A stretch of DNA of 64,000 bases from Atkinsonella hypoxylon (Eukaryota > Ascomycota > Sordariomycetes > Hypocreales > Clavicipitaceae), in contig JFHB01000014.1 of NCBI GenBank assembly GCA_000729835.1, positions 1-64,000 on the forward strand, given 5' to 3'. The position numbers were made by a program, and so were the translations under genes. Shown here piece by piece: positions 44,227 through 55,863 of the stretch (position 1 is the first letter of the stretch; every line of letters begins with the position of its first letter). The notes beneath the pieces are model-generated. The model had not been told where the DNA came from, did not search any database, and saw nothing but the letters and a program-made list of their open reading frames with translations.

Positions 44227-47200
44227 GTGGATGCCGATGATCTTGGTCGAGTCTGCAAATATCTCTTTAGAACCGGTTCGGCTGCAACGCGGTATCGTAG
44301 CCCCACAGCCCCCTTGCTCGTGCGCGCAACCTCGAGTGACCTTTAGCAACTTTTAGATATACTTAACGCTGAAGCACGATATAACGCATTTCAGCTAGTA
44401 GGGCTTATACTAATGAACTAGCACAGTGTAGTAAGCCTTATAATAGACTATACTGAAAATCCATAATGTAATTTTTTATAACTTATATAAGTAGTCAAGT
44501 ACCTACCTTAGGTAGGTAGAAAGATTAGGCACCTATCTACCTAGGTACCTAGGTACCTAGTAGATATATATACCTCTTTGTAAATTAGATCGCGATTCCG
44601 TACTCTACTTCTTTTATAGTGTAAATTAGTACTGTGCAGCAAGTAACTCACAATGAGAGACTTTTTCATTGGTGGAGAATCCCTGTCGGTACCGCGTTGG
44701 AGCCGTACCGGTTCTAGAGACTCCCAGGAAGGGACCTAGGTAAAGTGCATGGTGGGACATAATAAAAGGAAATTGGGAGACGATCTTTTCCTAGCAACAG
44801 TGGCACGACCTTTGCATCTCGCCGCTCTGGCCGAGCTGCCGACTGTCCAGATTTAGACTTTATCTATCGTCTGTCGAAGCAGGCGTGCATCGTGCTGATG
44901 CGCCCCAGATTCACACTCATCATCCGTCGATAGGCTAGGCAAAGAGCAAGCTCTGTGACCATGAGTGCAGCGAAACATACTTGGGGCCAAGTTACGACTT
45001 TCTTGACAGCCGCCGGAAAAGCAGCACGCGATGATGATCTGTGTGTGGTGTGCGCATCCTGCTCTGGCGTCATGAGGGGCCCGGTCCCAGCGACCACGAA
45101 CACCACAGCCCAATCAATCACCAGGCACCACAGCGCCCATCGGGATTTCATCAGCAGCACTTTTGGGTATTTGACCGCTGCTGTTGGCATTGGCCGCCAG
45201 ATCTGTCTGGGAATTGACTATAGGTGACAGGGATGGGGCAGCCACCGGCCCAAAGTTCTCATTTCTAATTCTGGGCCAGCTTGGAAAGAACCCGCTATAT
45301 CCGGACACAGATTCAGGATTTACATTCATGGGGCTTTTTTTTTTTTTTTCAAAAATAAAAAACACGGGACATAGTGCAATCATATCCTTGAACAGTGCCA
45401 CGACGAACAGCAACTTTCTTTTAAGAATGCACGCATATAATGAATATGCCCGCCTCATCGGGGAATGAGAGGTAGCACCATCTCCTTCCGAAAAATCGCA
45501 TATGACGCACTGCGTCAGTTTTGGAATTCATGGTGTTCTTTTTTTTTTTTTTTTTCTGCCGCTCAATCGTCCCTTGATTCCGTGGGCCTAGCTGTCCTAA
45601 ACGCCAACGACTCTTGTGTCACCTATTGACTCGATATCTCTGTCGAATCAAAGGGCTTCAAAGATCAGGCATCCCCACCCCAAAGACCTAGTAGACATGG
45701 GTCAATTCCGAAATACCCGACTGTTCAAGATGCCAGTGGTCTGTCAGCCATCTCAGGCTAGCCACTTCATCCAGGCTGGTGCATATTTTGTGTGCGTCCA
45801 ATGTCTCCAACATCCACCACTCAGATGCGCGTATAACCCAGCATAAGCAGATGCAGGCGGCCTCTCTGCGTCGTTTTCTTTCTTGTTCCTAGTGCGCGTG
45901 TCCACCTGCACAAAGCACCATCACAGGTCTTGCATAGCCCTGCATTATGAATGGACGGTCTGAGCCACCAACAGTCGCTGGAGGCTCGACCTAAAGTGGG
46001 CGATGCGCCGAGCTAGATGGGTGCATCCTGACTTGGTGTAGGGATGGGAAAATCCGGCGTCTCAAGTACGTACATGTTGCGGACAGGTCGTGTCAAAATG
46101 TTGGACAAGATGCTAGTTATCCAGCGCTTCTTCGATACCTCGCTGGTACCTCGCTGGTGAGGCAGCACCAATCAACATGTCCAGCGGCTGATGCCAACAT
46201 TCCATTGGCCATGTCTGTGATCAGGAGACATCGTGAGAGAGAGCCAACCGCTATCCGCTACTCTGCAATGGCGATCTCTAGTTGCCGTTGTTCTGGATTT
46301 CTGTCAATGTGGCTTTGGTGGCATATCATGAACTTGGCATTGATAACGGATGCTCCAGTCCTAGTGGTTCTGCAATGGAGGCGCAGTCTTGAGTGCAACT
46401 GTGTGTCATATTACTCCCGTACTAAGAACAGTTGCAGTATAGGTAATTAATATGCATGCCGCTTGTTGAGCCTAAAATGGGCCAACAGCCGATCAGGGCT
46501 TCGGGCAGCGGGGCTCCTTTTGCTTCATTCGTCATCGTGTCGTTTCATAACTACTGAGCATCCCATTGCGTGCACCAAGGCAACCGGCTAATCGAATGAG
46601 GTACGATACAAAAATGCACTTTTGGTCTTCTATGCAACATTTCTCCAAGAAAAAATCATGAGCACATGTAACTACATCTACATGAGCATTACATGGGCAT
46701 TACGGAGTACATGAGCATTTATAGTGGATTACAAGACCTCTTTTTCGGAAATTGAGGTATTCTAGTCGTACTATGGAAAAGTGGGGCACGGGCACTGAAT
46801 GGGGAATGGGGATAGTTAATAGTCAACAAGTTCAGTTCATTCAGTCGTGCTAAGCAAGGCTAGCGTCACGACATGCATGACGCCGGCGGTTTTCATAAAA
46901 GCCACTTCAGTGACTATGACAGCATGCATGCGTCCGTCCAACCAACGGCATGGACTTGCCTTTTCCCGAACGGTGGAATAACCCCATCGGATCGTTGCTC
47001 TCTATACGAGACATTGGCAGAGCGCCTTGCACGAGAAAGAGGAAAATTTCCCCCATGTGCGGCTCGTCTGGCTGGCAAAGTTTGCGAGGCAAACCCTTTT
47101 TTCTCAGGTGTCAGGTCTCACACGGGAGCGAGTATCGACGACATTGGGGACCTCGTAACTCATGTACATACATACATTGCGTTTGCTGCCACCGGTTGGC

Positions 47201-47520
47201 GCCCGCCCCATGGGTTAACCTCATTAACCGTGGAGTGGTGGATGGAACCCCTGGTCCAGACGGCTGGTCGCAAGAAGTGCATCAATAAATAAATATATGT
47301 GTATTAATATTAGTTGGATTTTGTGGCTATGGCACCAGATGGAGTCGTTCGACAACAAGAAGAAGGAGCGAAGCAAAAAAAAAAAAGAAAAAAAAAGAAA
47401 AAGAAAAAGAAAAAGGCCGGCTGGCCTGAGCTCCGATGGAGCCGCCCTCTCGACGGCCCGCTATCCCTAGCTTAGGCTTAGCACGCGGCGTCGAAACATT
47501 CGAGGGGACGCTGCCGTCTG

Positions 47521-47552
47521 TCGTTCTGTCGTTCTGTCGTTCTGTCGTTCTG
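47521..47552. repeat. Minisatellite, 8-bp unit TCGTTCTG, four copies
   Basis: Four exact tandem copies. Same unit length as the array at 6801-6912. Confidence 0.95.
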
Positions 47553-48172
47553 TCCGCGAGTGAGAAAAAAGGACGGGATGGCGAGTCCCGCTCGCAACCG
47601 TGGGGTCCACGCTGATTTGACGACGGTCATGTTGATGGCTACCTGATTAAGCCCTCTCAGCTGCTCATGGCCACCTGCTACACGTGAAAGACGTAGTGCA
47701 GTCAGTCGTACAGGCATAAATGCATAAATGCAAATTTCCATCCGCCGATGTTTCTCTTTTGAGAGGTCAGACCCGTCATCCTTTTTTTCCAACCCGCGTG
47801 GCTGTCCATGTCCGTTATGCACCGCACGTACCGGGCTGTGTGCCCAGACAATCGATGAGAGGGTGGGTAGCAGAAGGCTCAGAGGTAAAGATTTTGGGGT
47901 TCATCGTGCCTATTTTCAGCTAGTTTGTTGGCGATGCAAACTCGGGATGCTGATTCATAACTAAGCAGGCATGCTTTTTCTAAGCCTCCATGGACATCTC
48001 CTGCATTAGTGTCGTGGCCCTTGTATTGTCTCTTTGGAGCCGATAAGAACTACCTAGACCTACCTGGGCCTGCGTATCTACCTACAGTACTAGGTACCTA
48101 GGTAGATGGGTGGGTACCTTTGCATGCTACCGTACTGTACCTCCTCTAGGGCCCTTGCGACAAGCTGCTTTT

Positions 48173-48230
48173 GCTACAGCGGTTTGACCTGGAAATGCAG
48201 GGCTACAGCGGTTTGACCTGGAAATGCAGG
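48173..48230. repeat. 29-bp exact tandem duplication
   Basis: Copies at 48173-48201 and 48202-48230 start GCTACAGCGG and end AAATGCAGG. Exact identity suggests a recent duplication. Confidence 0.95.
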
Positions 48231-49220
48231 GGGTACATGATGTACCTACCGTCGCGAGCCAACCCGAATCCTGGAGAAAACTTGTTGTTTCATCAATCAC
48301 AAGACAGCCCAGAATTATTACGACACTACTACGAAAATCTCGGTGACAAAGTTTGACCATGCCTTGTGAGAGAGAGCGTGTGACTCTGTAACTGCCCACT
48401 AGAAACCAGCTTGACGCGTAAGGACCTGGTACGCACCTAGCCTAGGGTAGGAAAGTCGAGTCCTCAAGCCCTTGAACTAACGACCAAGCTGTCACAGCAG
48501 GACAGTAACTCAAATGGCCGGCAATTCACAGCGGCATATGGTGCCAGAGCGGGAAATATTGCAGTGGCTGAGTTGCAGTCATGACATGTACACATCTGGG
48601 AACCAATATTCATTGCCACACCACAAGGACGAAGGATTGGGAAAACCGGCCGCCGTACGGAATACATGGGCTGTACGGAGTAACCTGAGTTCTTTCTACA
48701 GTATCATCGCTTCGTTTTTAGCTCATGGTCCATCACTCTCTTCATATTGAGTCACCAAACCTACTGCCGGACGGCTTTATGCGTGCGTCAGCCAAGAAAC
48801 GGCCGAAACATTAGTCCTTGAGCACCAGCAGAAACGGGCGTTGGAGAGAGAGGATGAGGATGGGGTTAGTGATTCGGCCGTGACATTTGATCATATTGGT
48901 GCCGTTTTCGCCACTGGTGGCATTTTCATCAACTCGGCCGTTCTGTCCGTGGAGGTGACGGTACTTGCGCAATGGCGCGAGTTTGAGGGAAAAACGATCC
49001 CTGATGCGCAAGGATCATTTTCGAGTGAGCAGCAAAGCAACATGCTCGCAAGAACAGTGTCGGAGGCAAGTCGGCGTGGTCGGGTCAGCCAATGCATGCA
49101 TGACTGCAGGTACTGGCCAGACAGAGCCTTGCATCTGCATTTGCATTTGCATGCATGGCACCGTGGAGAAACCAAAATCGGCGGATGCAGGTACCGGCAA
49201 CACTTTCGTCCGTAAAATTC

Positions 49221-49279
49221 TGGACTGGACTAGACTGGACTGGACTGGACTGGACTGGACTGGACTGGACTGGACTGGA
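49221..49279. repeat. Minisatellite, 5-bp unit TGGAC, 12 copies
   Basis: Near-perfect TGGAC array with one TAGAC variant at the second-third unit and one TGGAT at the end. Confidence 0.95.
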
Positions 49280-49315
49280 TTGGTGGGTAGTCAGACTACG
49301 GAGTATGTATGGGCC

Positions 49316-49377
49316 GAACATGCAGGTGCCTGTGCCGGTTCAGGCACCTCCCTACAGTGGGTTGTACCTGCATGTTC
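49316..49377. other. Nested inverted repeats (12-bp outer, 9-bp inner)
   Basis: Outer arms GAACATGCAGGT (49316-49327) and ACCTGCATGTTC (49366-49377) are exact reverse complements; inner arms AGGTGCCTG (49324-49332) and CAGGCACCT (49341-49349) form a second exact pair with an 8-nt loop. The left arms overlap by 4 bp, so the two stems are mutually exclusive in part. TACGGAGTA-type motifs flank it on both sides. Confidence 0.8.
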
Positions 49378-49702
49378 ATCATTTGGGCCACTGCTCCTAC
49401 GTGAAAAGCCATCTGAGGTACTCCGTATGCATCCTTCTTCTCCTCGCGGATTGGCACACGGCTAGGATGCCCTGCAAGCTCGTTCAATACTGCCCACAAT
49501 CACAAGCCGGCATGGAGGAAATAGAGTCAGTCAGTCCATCAAGAAGGGTCCGGAGTCGCGAGGTTTCCATCATGATGAACCGAGAAGGGTCTTCTGCTCG
49601 AAGGCCCGTGCGGTGGCCAACAGTCTCAAATCCAGGTGCAGCAGGTAAGGTCTGAGACAGGCAGCTTGGCAAACCAGCAAGAGCAAGGGACCTGGCTGCA
49701 GG

Positions 49703-49824
49703 TTGTGGTGGTAGTTGTGGTGGTAGTTGTGGTGGTAGTCGTGGTGGTGGTTGTAGTGGTAGCTGTAGTGGTAGCTGTAGTGGTAGCTGTAGTGGTAGCT
49801 GTAGCTGTAGCTGTAGTTGTAGTT
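49703..49824. repeat. Degenerate GGTAGTTGT/GGTAGCTGTAGT minisatellite
   Basis: G/T-rich tandem array with changing unit length, all multiples of three; it yields false poly-Val and Tyr-Ser frames. No gene is supported. Confidence 0.85.
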
Positions 49825-51322
49825 AGCTCGAGCGCGGCTCCAGAACATTCATACTTTGAACCAATCTTCTCAACGACTTGAGTGGGAGTCGCGGACCCCA
49901 GCCTAGTAACTAGGTAGGTACCTAGGTAGTCTACGGAGTAGTTAGCGCGATCTTGTTCATCTCGCTAGCCTCTTCGTTGACGACTTGGTTGCCGCAAAAG
50001 TAAGTCGCAGAAGTACAAAGGTACACTCTGCAATACCGGCCAGATCACCACGGATGGCCATGCTTCCGAGTGCTTTCCTTCTGCAATTGACGCAGCGACG
50101 ACGTAATCACTCGCCACCGACACAGTGGTTCTGCCGTTCCCAGCTCTAACTTGGCTTGGGCAAGGATGCGGTCAATGCCTGCAGACATGGCGGGCTTGCA
50201 CATTTATTTCCATTCTTCTCCATCTATATCAGACAAGAACTTGTCTTTCAGTAGCTACTCCGTACGGAATACATCAAACTAATAACTGGCACTGGACCTA
50301 CTCCGTAGACCCTCGCTCTTGACTTGTCTAGCTATTTCACAAAGTGGCTCACTTGCTCACCAAACTACCCCACTTGATTTCGGGCAAAGGACTCCTGTCA
50401 CAAGCGGATCTGACATGTCTGATTTGTCTAACAAAGCGAGAAAAACGGTTGTCTTGGTCTTGGACCGGGTCAGTGTGAAGGAACATTCGGACATGGGCCT
50501 CACGAGACTAACGAACGTTCCGTGTTATTATCAAAGCAAAACCCTCCCCGCCAACAGGGGTCTAAGGTACGGCACAGGCCCTGGGCCATCCAAGCCTCAG
50601 TTCATCCCCGGATTGTAGCTAACCTACTCTGTACGGAGTAGTAGCAAGGTACGAAGTGCAGCGGAGCGAGCAGTGTTGCATTTGGTAAAGTTCTGGAAGA
50701 TCCCATGTTGTGTGCCGAAATTGGTAGTTTGCAAATTTTTATTTATTTATTTATTTTTTATTATCCGCCCCGCCCCCCCCCCCCCCCCAAAAAAAAAAGC
50801 TTGAGTTGCGCGAGGTGAACAAGAACGGATTCCGCCAAGGTGGAGCAAGAGTTGGTCTACCTCTCTCTCAATCGCGTGTTCAACAACGGGTGAAAATGCA
50901 ATACCCTGATCCCTGTGCTTGAAAATGAATGGTTTGTCTCCCAGGCTGAAGATCTAGCTTCGAGAAGATCAATGAGAGTTCACGAAAACAGCCTCTTCAA
51001 GGCCGCCACCAACAGATCCATCTTGCACAGTGGCCGTCATGCATCAGTCACGCATCAGCCTCCATTGACAATCATTCAGCTAGCCCGGCGAAGCAAGCCA
51101 GGCAAACAAAAGACAAAAAGCATACGCCGCGCTTGGCGCCATCGTTGTCCTTTCTAGGCACATGAGCCGAACCCTCCGTAGGTGAGCACACGATTCATGT
51201 TCGCATCATTACGCACGCATCCTTACGGAACTACCGGCCAGCCAAACTGACATGACGGATCCCAGAATAGCGCCTGCTCCCGTTGGACGTCCTGTCTTTA
51301 CGCCGTCGTGTACTGCATGCAT

Positions 51323-51358
51323 ACACTATGTCTACACTATGTCAACACTATGTCAACC
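51323..51358. repeat. 12-bp tandem repeat ACACTATGTCAA, three copies
   Basis: Three copies with small changes (first copy TCT for TCA). Confidence 0.85.
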
Positions 51359-53641
51359 CTCTGACGCCTCATGTATTCTCAGTGTAACCGCCCCGACGTG
51401 GCTTTGCGCACGCGCTTCAGCCGAGCTTGACGTTAGGACTCTTCTCGGCTGCGCTTAACTGCAATTGGGATGGACGGGCTCGAATGTATCAGACTCCAGA
51501 GCAGTCTGAGCACTTCATCGGACGTTCCCCGTGCCTTTCGGCGACCAACAGTGGCATTCTGACATCTCACTTGTGATGGAATCCGCTGGTCCAAGCTCAG
51601 GACCTGGAGGCCCGGACGAGGTAGCCTCGTTCAGCCGGCCGTTGGACTTATAGGTGCTAGTGCTTGCAAGAGTGGTGTAAAGCAAATGTCTTGTCATGAT
51701 TCGTTCTTGTTCTTCTGGACTCTTTAGTTGTCAAATTACCCCTTTTTTGGAAAAAGGAAGAAAGAAGAAAGAAAAAAGCAAAAAGGAAATGTATTCAACC
51801 ATTCACAGCTTCCTCGAGCACGACGCCCCTAGGAAATAGAAGGTAATCGACACAGGTTTCTGTGAGCGTTAGACCCTGTTCAATATCATTGCATCTGAGT
51901 TCCTCGCCCAAGGCTGATAGCAACTTAGAAACGAGTCGTGTACTCCGTATTATGCCCGCAATTGCTCCATGTGGCCGGTGGAAAAAAAAAGAAGAAACAA
52001 TCGAGACAAGACCCAATATCTTTGCACTCTGGAAATTCAATTGGTTGACGAAGCACACCAATGCCGGTTCTTGGGACCGAAAGGATTCGGTAAGGAGTGG
52101 CACAGGGTAGGCCATATGAGACGGACGGCTATAGGGTTGTCTCACCATTTCTTTTTCGTGTCCCCCCCAAGACTGAACGTTACTTTTTATATATACCTAG
52201 TCAAATGCTATACGTCATTATTTGCCAAGAGAATAAAAACGACGCATTTTCGGCTCTTGCCACATCCCTAGGTGGTCCACGATTTCCCCCTCGACTTGTG
52301 GTATCAGTATCATCAAGTGCCCATGATGCAATTCGCCGTCTTCAAAGAATATGGCCCAGTAATTGCACGGCATTTCATGTATTCGGCGCAAGCTCCCTTC
52401 ACGCAACGAAGCTCCGGCTACGACGCACAGTCATTGGCAACGGCCCTGTTGGCCCGTGTAAAGTCGAGACCGGCGACGTTTGTGCTCCAAGCTGGAGCTA
52501 AGGATACTCACTCAGCTTGGCAAAACCGCCGCTATGGAGATGCGGACAACGCCGTCCATCAAAGCAAGTTCACGCCGGTTTTCGGAATGTAGCACCATTC
52601 AGGACCAACTACGAGCGGCTGCTTTGTTTGCTCTTAGCCATGATCATTACTTATTACACGAGGCCAACCATTCGCGAGGGTACATGATGTACTCCGTAGA
52701 TGACGCCAATGCGACAGGTGATGGTCGATGGTCTTACACGACGCCAGCCATACCAGCGCGTGTGGGCATGTGGAGAAAGCAGAGAGGGTTTTCCAGCCTA
52801 GAAATGGCCAGCTGATGGCCGTGGCTGCATGTCTTTGAGGCAATGCGGCTGCATATGCAGACGATGTCTCCGAGAATTGCTCGGGTATTATGCGGAAGCA
52901 TCTTGAAACGCGTAGACTTTGCCTCTTGAGGTCAAGGGGGGGGGGGGTGGTGATCAGGCGCGTTTGTCTCTTGCTGAGTCGGTCAGACGCAGAAGCCATC
53001 TTTGTTTGCTTCACTTGCATATTTGTCGATGGCGGAAAGCCCGTCCTGCCTTGCAGGTGTTGTGCCCCTTGCGTCACTGCCATACTATCGGTCCATGTTG
53101 AAATTGCTGAACGCGAGAGAAGGGGACAGTAACAGGGTAGGCGATCTACCAGGAAAAGCTCAGGCCGTTCGGCGCCGGGCTGCCGGGCCCCACTCCCAGC
53201 CACGCCGGTTGGCCATGCCCAACCACCTCCCATCATCGTGCAAGCAAGCTCAACCACCAACCTCTCGGTGCCAGGTTTTCCCACCCAAAATGCTCGACTT
53301 TACCAGTAGCCAATGGCGCCGATGGAATCCAGCAGATTTGCTCTTGGCTATGTATGCACAGAGTCCGATGCCGAGCCTTTGGGCTTAGCTGCAACGAGGC
53401 TATGACGAACGATGCTGCATCGACAGATGGCTGGGACGGATTCCCAACGCGCAAGCTTTTTCATCCCAACATGAGATTTATCCTGCTTCCATCCCTTTGT
53501 TTTGTCTCATCTTGTCCGCCATCACTGTAACGACATCGAACATCAAACGTTCTCCCCTCACGTCGCGTCCCCGAATCGACATCACACTTTGCAACCAGAA
53601 CCACGCAGAAAGAAGGTTCATATCCCGAAAAACACAGCCCA

Positions 53642-54852
53642 ATGAGAGGCATATTCCGCGCCGCAACAGCAGCCCTCGCGACGTCCACCCTGCTGGACTC
53701 GGCACGCGCCCAAACATGGAGCAAATGCAATCCCCTCCACAGCAGTACGTCTGACGTTCCCCCCTCCCCCCCAACCCCCAAGCCAGCACAAGTTAGAATG
53801 CTGACCTTCTCCCCCAAGCAACGTGCCCGCCCGACACAGCGCTAGGCATGAGCATAAACGTCGACTTCCGCAAAGGCCCCGTCAACTCCTTCGCGGCGTC
53901 CGGCGCACCGACATACGACCGAGAAGGCGTGTCGTTCACCGTCGCGCGGGGCGGCGACGCGCCGCAGCTCCAGTCCCTCTTCTACATCATGTTCGGCCGG
54001 GTGGAAATCACGATGAAGGCCGCGCCGGGAGCGGGCATCGTGTCGTCGGTCGTGCTCGAATCAGACGACCTGGATGAGATCGACATGGAGTGGCTGGGCG
54101 CGGACCCGGACGAGATGCAGACCAACTACTTTGGTAAAGGGCAGACGACGACGTACAACCGCGGCCAGTTCCACGCCGTGCCCGCCACTCAGAGCAGATG
54201 GATCACGTACGCGGTCGACTGGACGCAGGACCGCATCGTGTGGATAGCCGACGGGCGCGTCGTGCGCGAGCTCACGGCCGGCGAGGCCGCGGTGAACCAG
54301 TACCCCCAGACGCCGATGCAGATCAAATTCGGCGCGTGGGCGGGCGGCGACCCGAGCACGAATGCACCGGGCACGGTGGCATGGGCACGCGGGCCGACCG
54401 ACTTCGCCAAGGGGCCCTTTACCATGTCGGTGCGCAGCGTCGCCATCACCGACTACTCGACGGGCAAGCAGTACCGCTACAAGAACACGTCCGGCTCGTG
54501 GCAGTCGATCGAGGCCGTGGGCGGCACCATCAACGGCAACGCCCCGGCCCAGGATGCCATCCCCGGCACGCCTACCGCCTCCGCGCCAGCCCAGACGACG
54601 ACCTTCGTGCCCGTCCCCGTGGGCGGCATCGGACGAGACGGCAGCTCTGCCACCGCCACGCAGACCGGCTGGCCGTGGGTTGCCAGCGCGAGTCCAAGCG
54701 GCGGCCCCATCCCCAGCGGCTGGTACATGACGCCCAGCGGCAAGATCATGCGCACCTCCTCCGCCGCCACTGCCCAACGACACGCTCTATCAGGCGCCGT
54801 CCTGATGACGCCCGTCATCCTCGGCCTCTTGGCTTTCCTTCCCAGATGGTAG
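53642..54852 (+). CDS. CRH1: GPI-anchored cell-wall glycosidase, Crh family (GH16), 378 aa
   Basis: Exon 53642-53744, intron 53745-53818 (GTACGT..CAAG), exon 53819-54852; 1137 nt in frame. Residues 1-23 are a signal peptide (MRGIFRAATAALATST...ARA), followed by QTWSKCNPLHS and TCPPDTALG as in other Crh proteins. The GH16 catalytic motif is E121-I-D123-M-E125 within DEIDMEWLGADPDEMQTNYF. A Ser/Thr/Pro/Ala linker (about 250-345) leads to a C-terminal hydrophobic tail (GAVLMTPVILGLLAF) typical of GPI-anchor addition. Crh enzymes transfer chitin chains onto beta-1,6- or beta-1,3-glucan at the cell surface. No chitin-binding CBM18 module is seen. The gene is strongly GC-rich compared with the flanks. 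Confidence 0.93.
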
Positions 54853-55863
54853 GAAACCAGTGTTGTGCGATAAAACGCGCAAAACAGACACGACAAAAGG
54901 CCCCAACTACCATCTGATCGACGACATTTAAAAGAAACGTACACGTACATATGTATACCCGCGTTGAAACGCAGGAGCCATCATGTTTGCACCCAGCGGA
55001 GTTGAATTTGATTTCCAGTTTTAACATCACGAGCGTTATCGCGAGGCTTGCATGGAACGGAACAGGCGTTAACAGCGTTGGACATGGGAGTGGGAGGCTT
55101 CACTGGACTTGCGCTCGGCTTGGGACGAGACTTGGTCTTTTTTTTTAAATTTTTTTTAATTTTTTTTTGGGAAAGAGGGCGGAGTATGCTTGGAAAAGAA
55201 AACACATGGGGCTACTTATGATATATAATAGATATAGTATATGTACGTTTTGCAGAACCTCTTTTTGATCGCTGCAATCTGTCAACGTCATGGTACAACA
55301 TTCGTCGATGGAATCATGGTTTCATGTCACTCGTCACATGCGAGTCACATTGTGCACTAAAGCAAAGCTAGTCGATAGACCGGACATCGGATGTCCCCGA
55401 GAAGCGATTGCTATTCTAAACCACAAACCATCCTCGAGAACTGCAACGCGCCGGTCCAAAGAGCAGTCCAAAGAGCAAGCATCCTACGCAAAATTCTCCA
55501 GGTGACAGTACAACTCCTTCGAGACCCGTAAATCGATGCGTGCAATCCCCGCGCAACTTTGTCTGTGTTCCCCAGTTGCATCACGATCCGTCCACTTTAA
55601 ATATCAAATCGCCCCTTTCCTCTCCCTCATATCTATCCCCCCTCGGCCCATTCGCCGTGTTGTGTCCCGAATTGTATATTTTGCCATCTTGCGCCGTTCT
55701 TTTTGTAACACGTCTTTTTCGCGTGTCCATATCTCTGCATATATGCCAATTATTTTCCCAAGGAAGAGAGATCATGGTCGCCAGTGTAGTGCATGGAAAA
55801 GAAAATGCAATGGTAAACGTCATTCAATAAAAATGAGTCTAGCAGTTGCCCTGAATGCGTGCA
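54853..55863. other. Convergent intergenic region (CRH1 and TOP1 3' ends)
   Basis: T-rich runs near 55139-55170. Both flanking genes end here. No gene seen; short frames lack features. Confidence 0.55.

Larger units (their letters stand above)
44227..53641. other. Gene-poor, repeat-rich interval of about 9.4 kb
   Basis: No open frame here shows a recognisable domain, plausible introns or a transposase or reverse transcriptase motif. The interval holds palindromic CCTAGGTACC motifs (44500-44565, 48075-48118, 49909-49929), about eleven sites with TACGGAGTA/TACTCCGTA or close variants between 46700 and 52700, poly-A/T/C runs (45341, 45540, 47380-47415, 50770-50800), and the separately listed minisatellites and hairpins. 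Frames such as 44864-45151 (minus, hydrophobic N-terminus) and 46873-47292 (plus) are possible but unsupported. Confidence 0.5.

Noticed and set aside
43774..44356. 191-192-codon frames on both strands across the TG array
   Set aside because: Generated by the (TG)31 microsatellite, which is open in several frames.
44864..45151. 95-codon minus-strand frame with a hydrophobic, signal-like N-terminus
   Set aside because: No intron, no conserved spacing of cysteines, and no supporting context; kept only as a possibility.
46873..47292. 139-codon plus-strand frame
   Set aside because: No family features; overlaps a second frame of similar length in another phase.
49570..49881. Poly-Val and Tyr-Ser frames
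   Set aside because: Products of the GGTAGTTGT-type minisatellite.
52634..53284. 216-codon minus-strand frame
   Set aside because: Begins at GTG, low-complexity composition, no domain; probably chance in GC-rich DNA.
54061..54783. 240-codon antisense and 239-codon sense frames within CRH1
   Set aside because: Shadows of the highly GC-biased CRH1 coding sequence.
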